64,000 bases of DNA from Nautilia profundicola AmH (GCF_000021725.1 NC_012115.1:1379408-1443407); one strand, 5' to 3'; shown: positions 9,996 to 19,610, counted from the stretch's first letter. Notes: a model not told the origin generated them from the letters alone. Numbers and translations are program-made.

Positions 9996-10532
9996 TTGAA
10001 AAAAATTTTTTTTAACAAGTCAAATCTTTTTTTTCTCTTCATTTTTTATTTTACACTTTTAACTTTTTCCGGATGCGGTTACAAACCGAGCTCTGTTTAT
10101 CAGAATAAAATAATTGGTCAGGATATTCAAGCAATTGTTGAAATATCATCCAAAACACCTAAAGAAAGCGCCTTTTTAAAAGATGCGTTGAATGATGCAA
10201 TATATACGGTATTCGGGGCTAATTTAGTTAATAAAAATCCAAATACTAAAATCTATTTAACAATAAATTCTTCATCTCTAACACCATTGGATTATGACCA
10301 AAACGGATTTCCTATCCTTTACAGAAGCGCTGTAACATTAAAAGCAAAAATAATCGATAAATTTTCAAAAACACACACATATACTGTAAGCGGTAACTAT
10401 GATTTCGCAATTTCAGCAAACAGCATTTTAAACGATCAGATAAAATTCAATTCTTTTAAACAGGCATCAATTAACGCATTAAATAAATTACTTGCAGAAA
10501 TCACAAAAGACGGAGCCAAAAATGACAATTAA
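9996..10532 (+). CDS. lptE: LPS-assembly lipoprotein LptE-like
   Basis: LptE plugs the LptD barrel that places lipopolysaccharide in the outer leaflet. The 178-aa protein begins at a TTG codon two bases after leuS, with AAGGATAA as ribosome site. It has a hydrophobic leader ending in the lipobox TFSGC, then GYKPSS as in other LptE proteins, followed by a small alpha/beta domain with GASINALN-like helix (KQASINALNKLL). LptE diverges strongly between groups, so the call rests on the lipobox-GYKP start, length and the usual position after leuS. Confidence 0.8.
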   Translation: MKKIFFNKSNLFFLFIFYFTLLTFSGCGYKPSSVYQNKIIGQDIQAIVEISSKTPKESAFLKDALNDAIYTVFGANLVNKNPNTKIYLTINSSSLTPLDYDQNGFPILYRSAVTLKAKIIDKFSKTHTYTVSGNYDFAISANSILNDQIKFNSFKQASINALNKLLAEITKDGAKNDN

Positions 10533-12060
10533 AGATATTGCAAAAAAAACACTCGCACATTTTAAAGAGAGCGGTTATGTTTTTACACCTGATGAATATA
10601 AAAAGGTTTTTTGCCAAGAAGCAAAAAAAGCAAGAGTCATAATAAAAGACTGTAATAAAGTTGCAGAATATATCGCCAAACTTGATAAAAAATATCAAAT
10701 GATTGCAAAAAATTACAATATTAAAAATCTTGATGAATTAATTGTATTTTTGATAAATTATCTTAACAGAGAAGATGCGAGTAAAGAAAAAGAAAATCTT
10801 GAAAATTTCTTTTTATATACAAAAAGAGCATTAGATGTAATTGCCGTATTGCCTATTATAAAATCAAAATCCATAGCAATAAAACATCTTGACTTTTTAA
10901 AACCTTATATGGAAAAAGACGAGTTTAATAAATTAAGAAACGAATGGTTTGAATTTTTAAGTGAGTTTGACGCTTCTATAGTAAAAAAAGGAGCGGCTAT
11001 AGCAGGAATTCAAAGTGAAGATGCTTTAGAAGTTATTGAGGCACTAATTAAAAAACTTGAAGAAAACCCGGATTTAGAGTTTTTGGTAGACTCAATAATA
11101 TACACACTAACTCCAAGCTATGCTCCTTTTATGAGTAATGAAATAGCAATACTTAAAAAACAGATAAAAGAAAATACTTCTTTTATATTAAGTAAAGCAT
11201 TTGCAGAGGACTTAAAAATCCTTACACAAAAAAGAATAAGACTTGATAAAGAAGAATTAAAAAGAAAACTAAAAGATCTTGACCAGATTGCAGAAAGACT
11301 TTCTATAAAAATTTTAAGAATACTTGAAAAAACTGACGGTTCTTCCCAGGAAATTAAAAATATAACCGTTGAACTTCAAAATTGGCGTAAAGACGACGGA
11401 GATTTTGAAACAATTAAAGAAAAACTTCTAACCATCGCAACTTCAATTGATAAAGAGCTAAATCACTTCTCGGAAGAGATGAGAAAAGAAGACGAAGAAA
11501 TTGAAAAACTTAGACAAAAAGTACATTTTCTTGAAGGTAAATTAAAACAATTAAGCAAAGAAGTAAAAACAGACTTTTTAACAGATATTGCAAACAAAAA
11601 AGCCGTTATTGACGAACTTAAAAAGCAAGAATCTATTTACAACAGATACGGTACTAATTACTCCGTAGTGTTTTTTGATATAGATCATTTCAAAAACATA
11701 AACGATACATACGGACACGACGCAGGGGATGTGATATTAAAGTCATTGGGACTGCTTTTCAAAAGATATGCAAGAGATATAGATATGATAGGTAGATTCG
11801 GCGGTGAAGAGTTTGTTGCAATCCTTCCTAATACAGATAAAGAAGGAGCTTATAAATTTGCTGAAAAATTAAGACAGATAATAGAAAAAACAAAATTTAT
11901 GTATAAAAACACAAGAATAGATGTAACAGTATCAGGTGGGGTAGCGAGCAGAAATGAAACAAACTCAAGTGACGAAACACTAAAACTTGCAGATAAAAGA
12001 CTCTATCTCGCAAAAAAAACAGGAAGAAATAAAGTCTGTGCAGATGATAAATGCGTTTAA
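10522..12060 (+). CDS. Diguanylate cyclase (GGDEF domain)
   Basis: The C-terminal 170 residues form a GGDEF domain that makes cyclic di-GMP from two GTP. It has DIDHFKNINDTYGHDAGD and the active-site motif GGEEF in GRFGGEEFVAILP. The RDID five residues before it fits the RxxD inhibitory site, so product feedback is likely. The N-terminal 330 residues are helical, soluble and rich in coiled coil, with no membrane span. The chosen start (ATGACAATT) has a GGAG eight bases upstream and overlaps lptE by 11 bp; an upstream ATG at 10492 lacks such a site. The signal it senses is unknown. Confidence 0.88.
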   Translation: MTIKDIAKKTLAHFKESGYVFTPDEYKKVFCQEAKKARVIIKDCNKVAEYIAKLDKKYQMIAKNYNIKNLDELIVFLINYLNREDASKEKENLENFFLYTKRALDVIAVLPIIKSKSIAIKHLDFLKPYMEKDEFNKLRNEWFEFLSEFDASIVKKGAAIAGIQSEDALEVIEALIKKLEENPDLEFLVDSIIYTLTPSYAPFMSNEIAILKKQIKENTSFILSKAFAEDLKILTQKRIRLDKEELKRKLKDLDQIAERLSIKILRILEKTDGSSQEIKNITVELQNWRKDDGDFETIKEKLLTIATSIDKELNHFSEEMRKEDEEIEKLRQKVHFLEGKLKQLSKEVKTDFLTDIANKKAVIDELKKQESIYNRYGTNYSVVFFDIDHFKNINDTYGHDAGDVILKSLGLLFKRYARDIDMIGRFGGEEFVAILPNTDKEGAYKFAEKLRQIIEKTKFMYKNTRIDVTVSGGVASRNETNSSDETLKLADKRLYLAKKTGRNKVCADDKCV

Positions 12061-12063
12061 TAA

Positions 12064-12088
12064 TGGAGAATTGAGAATTGAGAATTAA
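12064..12088 (+). repeat. GAGAATT dispersed repeat supplying the folC ribosome site and start
   Basis: Tandem GAGAATT units (TGGAGAATTGAGAATTGAGAATT) lie exactly at the folC start. The repeat contains both the GGAG that serves as ribosome site and the TTG start codon. The 13-mer TTGAGAATTGAGA recurs inside folC at 12678-12690 and, on the minus strand, at 63201-63213 in the ribD start. Confidence 0.7.
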
Positions 12089-13262
12089 CAATGAAAAATA
12101 TGATGTTTTTAAATTTCTAAACCGCAAGCCTCTTTTTTATAAAAAAATAGACTTAAAAAGAATGCCAAACGCCTTTAACCTCATCAAAGACAAAATAAAC
12201 ATTGCCCCCGTAATTCACCTTGTAGGTACAAACGGTAAAGGAAGCACGGGAAGGTTTCTCGCCCATACACTTTTAAAAAGAGGCTACAGTGTAGGACACT
12301 ATACTTCTCCTCATATATTGAAATTTAATGAGAGAATATGGATAAACGGAAAATATATCAGCAACGATCAACTTCAAAAAGTACATCAAAAACTCCAATC
12401 ACTCCTCCCAACAGAAGTATCTGAATCGCTCAGTTATTTTGAATACACCACCCTTCTTGCAGCCTTGGCATTTGAAGGACTTGATTTTGTAATAATGGAA
12501 GCGGGACTCGGAGGCGAATACGACGCAACAAACGTATTTGATAAAAAAATCTCTCTCATTACCACAATAGACTACGACCATCAGGCGTTTTTGGGAGACA
12601 CAATAGAAGAAATAACCACAACTAAGCTCAATTCGATAGATAAAGAAGCGATAATCGGAAAGCAGATACATAACAAATTGAGAATTGAGAATGAAGAATT
12701 GAGAATTACGAATTTTGCACAAAAAATAAAACCCAACTCTAAAATTTATGATTATTTGGAGTTTTTTGAAAAAGATGAGATTGAAAACCTAAAAAAGGAG
12801 TTTAAATTCGCCCCGTTTTTGTTTGACAATTACCTGCTTGCTATGAGCTTTTTGAAAAAAGAAAACATTCCTTTCAATGTAAAAGATCTAAACGACCTGA
12901 CACTTCCGGGAAGAATGCAGGAGATTGAAAAAGATCTGTGGCTTGATGTAGGGCACAACCCACTTGCGGCAAGAGCTATTGTAAATGCCCTTCCCAAAAA
13001 GGTGAATCTTGTGTATAACACTTACACAGATAAAGACTACAGAGAAATACTAAGTATTTTAAAACCCAAAATCAACAAACTTTACCTTATAAAAGTGGAT
13101 AACGAAAGAATAGAAGAACCTGAAAAAATCAAAAAAACAGCCGAAGGTTTGGGAATCGAAGTTGAAGAGTTTAAAGAGATCAAAAAACCGATGCTTGTTT
13201 TTGGAAGTTTCAGCGTAGCGGAAGAATTTTTAAGGAGATACGGTGCAGGCGAAAGTATATGA
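12078..13262 (+). CDS. folC: Bifunctional folylpolyglutamate/dihydrofolate synthase FolC
   Basis: FolC adds glutamate to folates and makes dihydrofolate from dihydropteroate. The 394-aa Mur-ligase-family protein has the P-loop GTNGKGST at 50-57, SHNP-like YTSPHILKFNERI, EAGLGGEYDATN and the C-terminal DVGHNPLAA. The start is a TTG inside the GAGAATT repeat; there is no in-frame ATG before residue 30, and a frame stop lies just upstream. Residues 199-213 (NKLRIENEELRITNF) are encoded by a second copy of the repeat and look like an inserted linker. The 3' end overlaps mfd by 20 bp. Confidence 0.92.
   Translation: MRINNEKYDVFKFLNRKPLFYKKIDLKRMPNAFNLIKDKINIAPVIHLVGTNGKGSTGRFLAHTLLKRGYSVGHYTSPHILKFNERIWINGKYISNDQLQKVHQKLQSLLPTEVSESLSYFEYTTLLAALAFEGLDFVIMEAGLGGEYDATNVFDKKISLITTIDYDHQAFLGDTIEEITTTKLNSIDKEAIIGKQIHNKLRIENEELRITNFAQKIKPNSKIYDYLEFFEKDEIENLKKEFKFAPFLFDNYLLAMSFLKKENIPFNVKDLNDLTLPGRMQEIEKDLWLDVGHNPLAARAIVNALPKKVNLVYNTYTDKDYREILSILKPKINKLYLIKVDNERIEEPEKIKKTAEGLGIEVEEFKEIKKPMLVFGSFSVAEEFLRRYGAGESI
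12675..12712 (+). repeat. In-frame copy of the GAGAATT repeat inside folC
   Basis: AAATTGAGAATTGAGAATG followed by AAGAATTGAGAATTACG is the same repeat family seen at the folC start. It adds about 15 charged residues (KLRIENEELRI) in a surface region of FolC without breaking the frame. Confidence 0.6.
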
Positions 13263-16167
13263 ATATCTGCAAAAACAAAAAACAAATATAATTACCTCAG
13301 CAAAAAAAGAAGCCGACTTAACGGGAGAAGTTTATAAATACCTAAACATCCCTTACGTGGTTTTCCCTGATTTCAGAGCGACTCTCGGGGATGATTTAAG
13401 AAGTTTCAGAAACGAAATATTTGAGCTTAACAACGCTCTTTTTAAATACTACAACGATAATTCGTTTTTTATATCACCATACACGACAATTCTCAAAAAA
13501 CTGCCTCACAAAAGATATTATCAATCAATCGAAATAGAATTCGGAGACGACATTAACCTGAATGAGCTTAAAGAAAAGCTGATTTTATGGGGATACGAGC
13601 ATGTGGATATCGTAAGCGAAAAAGGAGAAGTCAGCTTCAGAGGCGATATATTCGACATATGGCCCATAAACCTTGAAAAGCCTGTGAGGGTTTCGCTTTT
13701 TGATACGGAAGTTGAAAGCATCAGGATTTTTGAAGAAACAAGCCAGAAAAGTATAGAAGAGATAGAATCATTTACCATAATCCCCGCAATCGCCGCACTC
13801 GAAAAAGAAGAATACGACCAAATCTTAGAAAAAATCAATTCAAGTGAATTTTCGGCGTTTTACAAAGACTTTTATTCATTAGGGTTTTGGTATCTTGAGA
13901 GGGAATATTTAAGCGGTTTTGCACTTTTAAACGACCTCACACAGGAGATTGCGGAATATAAAGAGTTTCATAAAGAATTCAACCCTGAAATCGAAAAAGC
14001 CCCCGTTATACCTAACGGCAAATGTAAAGATTTGAGTGTTAAAAACATAAAAGAATTCCTAAATTTCCACAAAAACTCAAACATCGAAATCGTCGCCAAA
14101 AACGAAGTATTATTAAAAGAAGCGGGAATTTTTGAAGAGGTTAAACTAAGAGCTCCTCTTATCAAATGGATAAAAAGCGATGCACATATAAACATACACT
14201 GCCCGGATAAATACATAGTCTCTCTAAACCCTCCTGAATTTGAAAAAAGAAAAAAAACAAACCTCGTTCTCGATGAAATCAAAAAAGGCGATTTCGTAGT
14301 ACACGAAGCCCACGGTATCGGTAAATTTAACGGTCTTAAAAAAGTAGAAATCCTCGGCAAAGTCGGAGAATACGCCGAAGTTCTCTACGCCAACGACGAT
14401 AAACTTTTACTGCCTGTGGAGAACCTGAATCTAATCGAAAAATACATAGCCCCCGGAGGCGTAATCCCTACGCTTGATAAACTCGGAAAAGGCACATTTG
14501 CCAAAAAACGTGAAAAAATCAAAGAAAAAATCCTCTCAATGGCGGCGGACATCATTAAACTTCAGGCCCAGCGTCAGCTAATTGAGCCGATTCCTCTTAA
14601 TTTTGAAGGAGTCAGGGAATTTATTGCAAAAGCTCCGTTTGTGCACACACCTGACCAGGCAAAAACAATTAACGACATCCTTGATGATTTCAAAACCAAA
14701 ATCATGGACAGGCTCCTAAGCGGTGATGTGGGATTCGGTAAAACGGAAGTTGCGATGGTTGCGAGTTTTGTAGTGGCAAACTCAGGCTATCAGGTGGCAG
14801 TAATAGCACCTACGACAATCCTCGTAAACCAGCATTTCGAAAGTTTTAAAGAAAGATTCAAAGACACTGATATAAAAATAGCAAAACTCGACAGATTCAC
14901 TTCAAGTAAAGAGAAAAAAGAGATCCTTGAAAAAGTAAAAACGGGAGAAATTGACATCATCATCTCAACCCACGCGGGACTCAACATCGAATACAAAAAC
15001 CTGGGACTTGTGATAATAGACGAAGAGCATAAATTCGGCGTAAAACAAAAAGAAAAACTAAAAGAAATATCCAAAAACGTGCATACCCTTTATATGTCTG
15101 CCACACCTATTCCGAGAACCCTCAACATGGCTCTTTCACAGGTCAAATCAATCTCAACACTCGAAACGGCTCCAAAAGGCAAACAGTCCACCAAAACGTT
15201 TGTCAAAGAATGGAATGAAAACCTTATTAAAGAAGTTATTTTAAGAGAGCTTAGACGCGGCGGACAGATCTTTTACATTTACAACAACATCGCATACATC
15301 GAACAGAAGAAAAAAGAGCTTCAAAAAATACTGCCGGATCTCAGAATCCTGGTGCTTCACGCCAAACTCACCCCTGCACAGATCGAAAAAGGACTTGTGG
15401 ATTTCATAGCCGGCAAATACGACCTCGCCCTCACAACCACAATAGTGGAAAGCGGTATCCACATCCCTAACGTAAACACCGTAATCGTAGAAAACGCAGA
15501 CAAATTCGGTATAGCGGACCTGCACCAGATAAGAGGACGGGTAGGAAGAGGAAAACACGAAGGATACGCTTACTTTTTAGTCAAAAACAAAGACGAACTT
15601 AGCGAAGATGCCAAAAAAAGGCTCCTTGCACTTGAAGAAAACTCATTCCTTGGAAGCGGACAGGTTCTTGCCATGAGAGACCTCGAAATAAGAGGCGGCG
15701 GAAACATACTCGGTGCAGAACAGTCCGGGCAGATTAAAGGTGTGGGATACTCTATGTATGTAAAAATGCTTGAAGACACCCTAAAAGAGCTAAGCGGCAA
15801 AAAGGTAAAAGAAGACGAAGTTGAAGTAAAACTAAATATCAACGCGTATATCTCGGACGAAGTGGTAAAAGAAGACAGATTAAGGCTTGATTTATATAAA
15901 AGGCTCTCAATGTGCAAAACGCTTGAGGATGTATATGAAATAGAAAAAGAGCTTGTCGACAGATTCGGAAAACTCGACAAACCGACCCAAAACTTCATCG
16001 AAAAAATAAAAATAAAGGTTTTAGCTTCCCAAAAAGGCATTAAATCGATTTCAAACTACGGTGAAAACATTACATTCATCTACAATGACGACAAAAAAGA
16101 GTTCTTTAAAGCAGAAGCCAAAGATGATGAAGTAATACTTGAAGCCATCATTAATAAGCTTAAATAA
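13243..16167 (+). CDS. mfd: Transcription-repair coupling factor Mfd
   Basis: Mfd is a DNA translocase that removes stalled RNA polymerase and recruits UvrA. The 974-aa product has a UvrB-homologous N-terminal region, a CarD-like RNA-polymerase interaction domain (KGDFVVHEAHGIGKFNGL), and an SF2 motor. The motor shows SGDVGFGKTEVA (Walker A), DEEHKFGVKQKE (Walker B, DEEH), SATPIPRTL and the C-terminal motif QIRGRVGRG. It is shorter than E. coli Mfd (1148 aa). The start is GTG with AAGGAG eight bases upstream, inside the 3' end of folC. Confidence 0.96.
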   Translation: MQAKVYEYLQKQKTNIITSAKKEADLTGEVYKYLNIPYVVFPDFRATLGDDLRSFRNEIFELNNALFKYYNDNSFFISPYTTILKKLPHKRYYQSIEIEFGDDINLNELKEKLILWGYEHVDIVSEKGEVSFRGDIFDIWPINLEKPVRVSLFDTEVESIRIFEETSQKSIEEIESFTIIPAIAALEKEEYDQILEKINSSEFSAFYKDFYSLGFWYLEREYLSGFALLNDLTQEIAEYKEFHKEFNPEIEKAPVIPNGKCKDLSVKNIKEFLNFHKNSNIEIVAKNEVLLKEAGIFEEVKLRAPLIKWIKSDAHINIHCPDKYIVSLNPPEFEKRKKTNLVLDEIKKGDFVVHEAHGIGKFNGLKKVEILGKVGEYAEVLYANDDKLLLPVENLNLIEKYIAPGGVIPTLDKLGKGTFAKKREKIKEKILSMAADIIKLQAQRQLIEPIPLNFEGVREFIAKAPFVHTPDQAKTINDILDDFKTKIMDRLLSGDVGFGKTEVAMVASFVVANSGYQVAVIAPTTILVNQHFESFKERFKDTDIKIAKLDRFTSSKEKKEILEKVKTGEIDIIISTHAGLNIEYKNLGLVIIDEEHKFGVKQKEKLKEISKNVHTLYMSATPIPRTLNMALSQVKSISTLETAPKGKQSTKTFVKEWNENLIKEVILRELRRGGQIFYIYNNIAYIEQKKKELQKILPDLRILVLHAKLTPAQIEKGLVDFIAGKYDLALTTTIVESGIHIPNVNTVIVENADKFGIADLHQIRGRVGRGKHEGYAYFLVKNKDELSEDAKKRLLALEENSFLGSGQVLAMRDLEIRGGGNILGAEQSGQIKGVGYSMYVKMLEDTLKELSGKKVKEDEVEVKLNINAYISDEVVKEDRLRLDLYKRLSMCKTLEDVYEIEKELVDRFGKLDKPTQNFIEKIKIKVLASQKGIKSISNYGENITFIYNDDKKEFFKAEAKDDEVILEAIINKLK

Positions 16168-16187
16168 TTTGATATAATTTCATTTCC

Positions 16188-16277
16188 GGAGAGATGGCCG
16201 AGTGGTTGAAGGCGCACGCCTGGAACGCGTGTGTGGGTTAACGCCCACCGAGGGTTCGAATCCCTCTCTCTCCGCCA
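16188..16277 (+). tRNA. tRNA-Ser (anticodon GGA)
   Basis: The 7-bp acceptor stem GGAGAGA/TCTCTCC closes a cloverleaf with a D-loop (GCCGAGTGGTTGAAGGC), anticodon stem-loop CTGGAAC giving anticodon GGA, a long variable arm (GTGGGTTAACGCCCAC) typical of serine tRNAs, and the T-loop GGTTCGAATCC. CCA is encoded. It lies 20 bases after mfd; a TATAAT at 16172-16177 in the gap is a likely -10. Confidence 0.97.
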
Positions 16278-16406
16278 TTACTTCAAACTTACGTAATTCC
16301 GGCATCTTTTAAAAATCAACGAGGTAAATGTTAGTCGTTTTTGGCGGATTTTTATTGCTAATTAACTTTATATTATTTTAATTCGATTGTTTTATTCAAT
16401 GGTAGT

Positions 16407-17891
16407 TTATTGATTATGAACTATTTTTTCAATTTTTACATCGCTTCCGAATATTTCTCTGACTTTATTTACAACTTCGTCGGATTTATCTTTTAAAACT
16501 GATTGTGTTGGTTTGCTTTGCTGGGCGGTTATAGATGTTGTTTCATTTTTTTTTTCGCATCTGATCGGTTCTATTTTCGTACCGATACCGAAAACCTCAT
16601 TGATAATAGGCCTAATTACAGGTGAAAAAAATCTTTTAAACTGTTCTTTACAAGTATCATCAGGGCAGCTCTCCCAAACAAGAACACCGTCATTAAAAGA
16701 TATAAATTTAACACTTGTTTCAAAACATACACCAAGCTCAATATCTTTTTCTTTTATCTTCAAAATAAGTTCTTTAAATAAATCTTCGGGAGATTTTTGT
16801 ATCTTTACAGGTTCTTCTTTAGGTTTATATGTATTAAGATCTATTTTTTGTTCAAAACTTTTTATTAAATCATCAATTTTGTGAGGTTTAACAGCTTCAC
16901 TCATTCTGAGAAACATCAACGTCAAAACAAACTCATTGTCAGTATTATATTTTATAAGTTCTTTAACATCTGCCACAATATTAAAAAATCTTTGAACAGT
17001 AATCAACGGTAAACTACCCTCAAACAAAGCGTCTTTTAAATAAATAATAACTTCATCAATTATTGATTCGATATCATAGTCTTTTATTTCGCCTACGATC
17101 TCTTTTATTCTTTTTTTATCACTGTTTTTAACTGCATCAAATATTTCATTAATAATTTCCGGATTTATCACTCCAAGCATGTCAACAACACTGTCTAAAT
17201 CGATTTTACCTTTTGAAAAAGCAATAGCCTGATCAAGCAGTGTCAAAGAGTCCCTAACGCTACCTTTTGCAGCTTTAATTATAAGTCTTAACGCTTCTTC
17301 ATCAAATTCCACATTTTCAATTGCAAGTATTTTAATTAAATAATTTTCAATAATACCGTTTTTAATTTTATTAAATCTAAAGTGCTGAACCCTGCTGAGT
17401 ATAGTAGCAGGAAGTTTCAAAGGATCGGTCGTAGCCATGATAAATTTCACATATTCAGGCGGCTCTTCAAGGGTTTTAAGTAAAGCGTTAAATGCTTCAT
17501 TGGTTAACATATGAACTTCATCAATTATAAATATTTTGTATTTCCCTACACTTGGTTTATATTTAGTATGTTCTATTAATTCTCTAATATCTTCGATTTT
17601 ACGGTTACTTGCCGCGTCCATTTCAATTATGTCTATATGCCTGCTTTCATTGGCCATAATACAGTTTTCACATTCTTCACACGGATTAGATGTAGGACCG
17701 TGATCACATTGCAAAGCTTTTGCAAATATTCTGGCCGTCGTAGTTTTACCGGCTCCTCTTAGACCCGAGAAAAGGTACGCATGCGCAATTCTGTTTTTAT
17801 CCAAAGAATTAACCAAAGTTTTTACGATTGCATCCTGGCCTATTATTTCTTCAAAACGTTTAGGTCTGTATTTTAATGCTAAAACCAACAA
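16407..17891 (-). CDS. dnaX: DNA polymerase III subunit gamma/tau (DnaX)
   Basis: DnaX is the AAA+ ATPase of the clamp loader that places the sliding clamp on primed DNA. The 494-aa protein has LKYRPKRFEEIIGQ, Walker A GLRGAGKTTTARI, a zinc module (CDHGPTSNPCEECENC), Walker B DEVHMLTNEAFNALLKTLEEPP, and the SRV-type sensor (LSRVQHFRF). The C-terminal 150 residues are divergent. The start is one of two adjacent TTG codons after AAGGATTGG. It lies 11 bases after a small gene that is probably in the same transcript. Confidence 0.95.
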   Translation of the reverse strand: MLVLALKYRPKRFEEIIGQDAIVKTLVNSLDKNRIAHAYLFSGLRGAGKTTTARIFAKALQCDHGPTSNPCEECENCIMANESRHIDIIEMDAASNRKIEDIRELIEHTKYKPSVGKYKIFIIDEVHMLTNEAFNALLKTLEEPPEYVKFIMATTDPLKLPATILSRVQHFRFNKIKNGIIENYLIKILAIENVEFDEEALRLIIKAAKGSVRDSLTLLDQAIAFSKGKIDLDSVVDMLGVINPEIINEIFDAVKNSDKKRIKEIVGEIKDYDIESIIDEVIIYLKDALFEGSLPLITVQRFFNIVADVKELIKYNTDNEFVLTLMFLRMSEAVKPHKIDDLIKSFEQKIDLNTYKPKEEPVKIQKSPEDLFKELILKIKEKDIELGVCFETSVKFISFNDGVLVWESCPDDTCKEQFKRFFSPVIRPIINEVFGIGTKIEPIRCEKKNETTSITAQQSKPTQSVLKDKSDEVVNKVREIFGSDVKIEKIVHNQ

Positions 17892-17902
17892 CCAATCCTT
17901 AA

Positions 17903-18199
17903 TTATTTTTGAGATAAGATAGCTTCAATAATAGCGTAAGCAACACTGTCTTTATTTTCAAGAAAATCATTGCTTAACATTTCATCAGTAAAATCATATT
18001 CGAAGAAAGATTGATTTTTTACAAATTCTTGGAGATCGAAATTATTATTTATTAAAAAAAATTTATTTACCAATGCTCTTACATTGTCATCAACCTCTTC
18101 TCTTTCTAAAAGGTTTTTCAAATATTGGACTTCTTTATTTGCATTTGTCTTTAACAACTTACTTATAAAATTATATTTATCTTTATTACACCAGATCAT
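17903..18199 (-). CDS. Small hypothetical protein upstream of dnaX
   Basis: A 98-aa acidic, largely helical protein with no signal peptide, membrane span or motif that I recognise. It starts MIWCNKDKYNFISKLL and ends KDSVAYAIIEAILSQK. It is a reasonable gene because the frame is open, it is cotranscribed with dnaX at an 11-base distance, and no competing frame is convincing. The function is unknown. Confidence 0.65.
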   Translation of the reverse strand: MIWCNKDKYNFISKLLKTNANKEVQYLKNLLEREEVDDNVRALVNKFFLINNNFDLQEFVKNQSFFEYDFTDEMLSNDFLENKDSVAYAIIEAILSQK

Positions 18200-18337
18200 A
18201 TTATTTTAGCAGTCCTTTAAACCGAGAATACTTTTAATAATTATAGCCCGATATAATTGTAATGTCAATTAAAATTAATATTGATAAAATAAAATCATTC
18301 AGTTTTAGTGCCAGACACTATTATTAGCAGTTTTAAA
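18200..18337. other. Intergenic spacer between the dnaX operon and tRNA-Met
   Basis: The 138 bases are AT-rich and non-coding. They hold one copy of a dispersed palindrome (listed separately) and a GATATAATTG that could be a -10 box. Nothing else is visible. Confidence 0.5.
18306..18320. repeat. Dispersed palindrome TAGTGCCAGACACTA
   Basis: This 15-mer has TAGTG/CACTA arms and belongs to a family seen at 33904-33918 (perfect palindrome) and 47233-47247, with degenerate copies at 31408-31422 and 33725-33740. All copies are intergenic. Confidence 0.55.
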
Positions 18338-18414
18338 TGGTAGTGAGGGGGAGACTTGAACTCCCGACCTCCGGCTTATGAGACCGGCGCTCTAGCCAGC
18401 TGAGCTACCCCACC
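18338..18414 (-). tRNA. tRNA-Met (anticodon CAT)
   Basis: Read on the minus strand, GGTGGGG opens the acceptor stem, followed by the D-arm GCTCAGCTGGCTAGAGC, anticodon stem CCGGTCTCATAAGCCGG with anticodon CAT, the T-arm GGGAGTTCAAGTCTCCC and an encoded CCA. The overall form fits elongator methionine tRNA; a lysidine-modified isoleucine tRNA is less likely. Confidence 0.93.
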
Positions 18415-18593
18415 AAGTTATGTGGAGTGAAATTATAACCACTTTTTTTTTAAAATTCAAGAAAATATCTCTTTTTTTACAACAAATATTCAAGAAACCT
18501 GATTAGTAATACTTGTATATCAACATTAAGTTACCAAACGTAACATATTAATTTTTATTATCGTTAAAGAAGTCTTAAATAAATCCAAAATGC

Positions 18594-18599
18594 TATAAT
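18594..18599 (+). promoter_or_regulatory. -10 box of the dctPQM promoter
   Basis: TATAAT preceded by TGC (extended -10 form TGCTATAAT) lies 22 bases before the dctP ATG. Confidence 0.55.
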
Positions 18600-18620
18600 T
18601 GATAAAAAAAAGGAGAAAAA

Positions 18621-19610
18621 ATGAAAGTTTTTAAAGGATTATTAAGTATAGCGGTTGCGGCAAGTATGTCTTTTGCAGCTGATTATGTAATCAAATTTTC
18701 ACATGTTGTATCACCGAATACTCCAAAAGGTAAAGCGGCTGATTATTTCGCAAAAAGAGTTGCTGAACTAAGCCACGGGAAAATCAAGGTTGAAGTATAT
18801 CCAAACGCTCAGCTTTGTGGAGACAAAGTTGTTCTTAGAAAAATGAAGTTCAACGCTGTACAGATGGCGGCTCCGAGTTTTTCAAAATTTACGGGACTTG
18901 TACCTCAGTTAGCACTTTTCGATTTACCGTTCCTGTTTAACGATGACAATCACTTACATAAAGTACTTGACGGAGAAGTAGGACAAAAACTACTTAATAT
19001 GGTTAACAAAAAAGGATACGTAGCCCTTGCATATTGGGATAACGGGTTTAAACAATTAACAGATTCAAAAAGACCTCTTATAAAACCTGAAGATGCAAAA
19101 GGTCTTAAATTCAGAGTTATGAGCTCAAAAGTATTAATCGAGCAGTTCAAAGCGCTTGGTGCTATCCCTGTAGTTTTACCTTTTAGTGAAGTTTATTCTG
19201 CACTTCAGCAGGGAGTTGTTGACGGACAGGAAAACACTATTTCAAATATTTACACTAAAAAATTCTATGAAGTGCAAAAATATATGACAATTTCTAATCA
19301 CGGATATCTTGGTTACATGGTAGTTGTAAGTAAAAAATTCTGGAACAAACTTCCGGCAGATATGAAAAAAGTTGTAAAACAGGCAATGAAAGAAGCTACT
19401 GAAAAAGAAAGAGTATGGGCAAAAGAACTAAACGACTCTCAATTCGCAAAAATCAAAGCATATGCTGATAAAACAGGAAAACTTCAAATCATAAAACTAA
19501 CTAAAGAGCAAAGACAGGCTTGGGTTAAAAAATTAAGAAGCATTTATCCTAAATTCTACGGTATGATTGGAAAAGATCTTATTGAAAAAGCTATCAAAGC
19601 CGGTGAATGA
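18621..19610 (+). CDS. dctP: TRAP transporter substrate-binding protein DctP
   Basis: DctP is the periplasmic binding protein of a tripartite ATP-independent transporter for C4-dicarboxylates or related organic acids. The 329-aa product has a signal peptide ending SMSFA, then AADYVIKFSHVVSPNTPKGKAADYF as in the DctP family. The conserved arginine for carboxylate binding is in KFRVMSSKV, and there is the signature QQGVVDGQENTISNI. It has an AAAGGAG ribosome site and overlaps dctQ by 4 bp (ATGA). The exact substrate cannot be read from sequence. Confidence 0.93.
   Translation: MKVFKGLLSIAVAASMSFAADYVIKFSHVVSPNTPKGKAADYFAKRVAELSHGKIKVEVYPNAQLCGDKVVLRKMKFNAVQMAAPSFSKFTGLVPQLALFDLPFLFNDDNHLHKVLDGEVGQKLLNMVNKKGYVALAYWDNGFKQLTDSKRPLIKPEDAKGLKFRVMSSKVLIEQFKALGAIPVVLPFSEVYSALQQGVVDGQENTISNIYTKKFYEVQKYMTISNHGYLGYMVVVSKKFWNKLPADMKKVVKQAMKEATEKERVWAKELNDSQFAKIKAYADKTGKLQIIKLTKEQRQAWVKKLRSIYPKFYGMIGKDLIEKAIKAGE

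Noticed and set aside
16188-18414. tRNA genes as the integration site of the element
   Set aside because: Neither tRNA 3' end is duplicated at the element borders; the 19-bp repeat maps to groEL.
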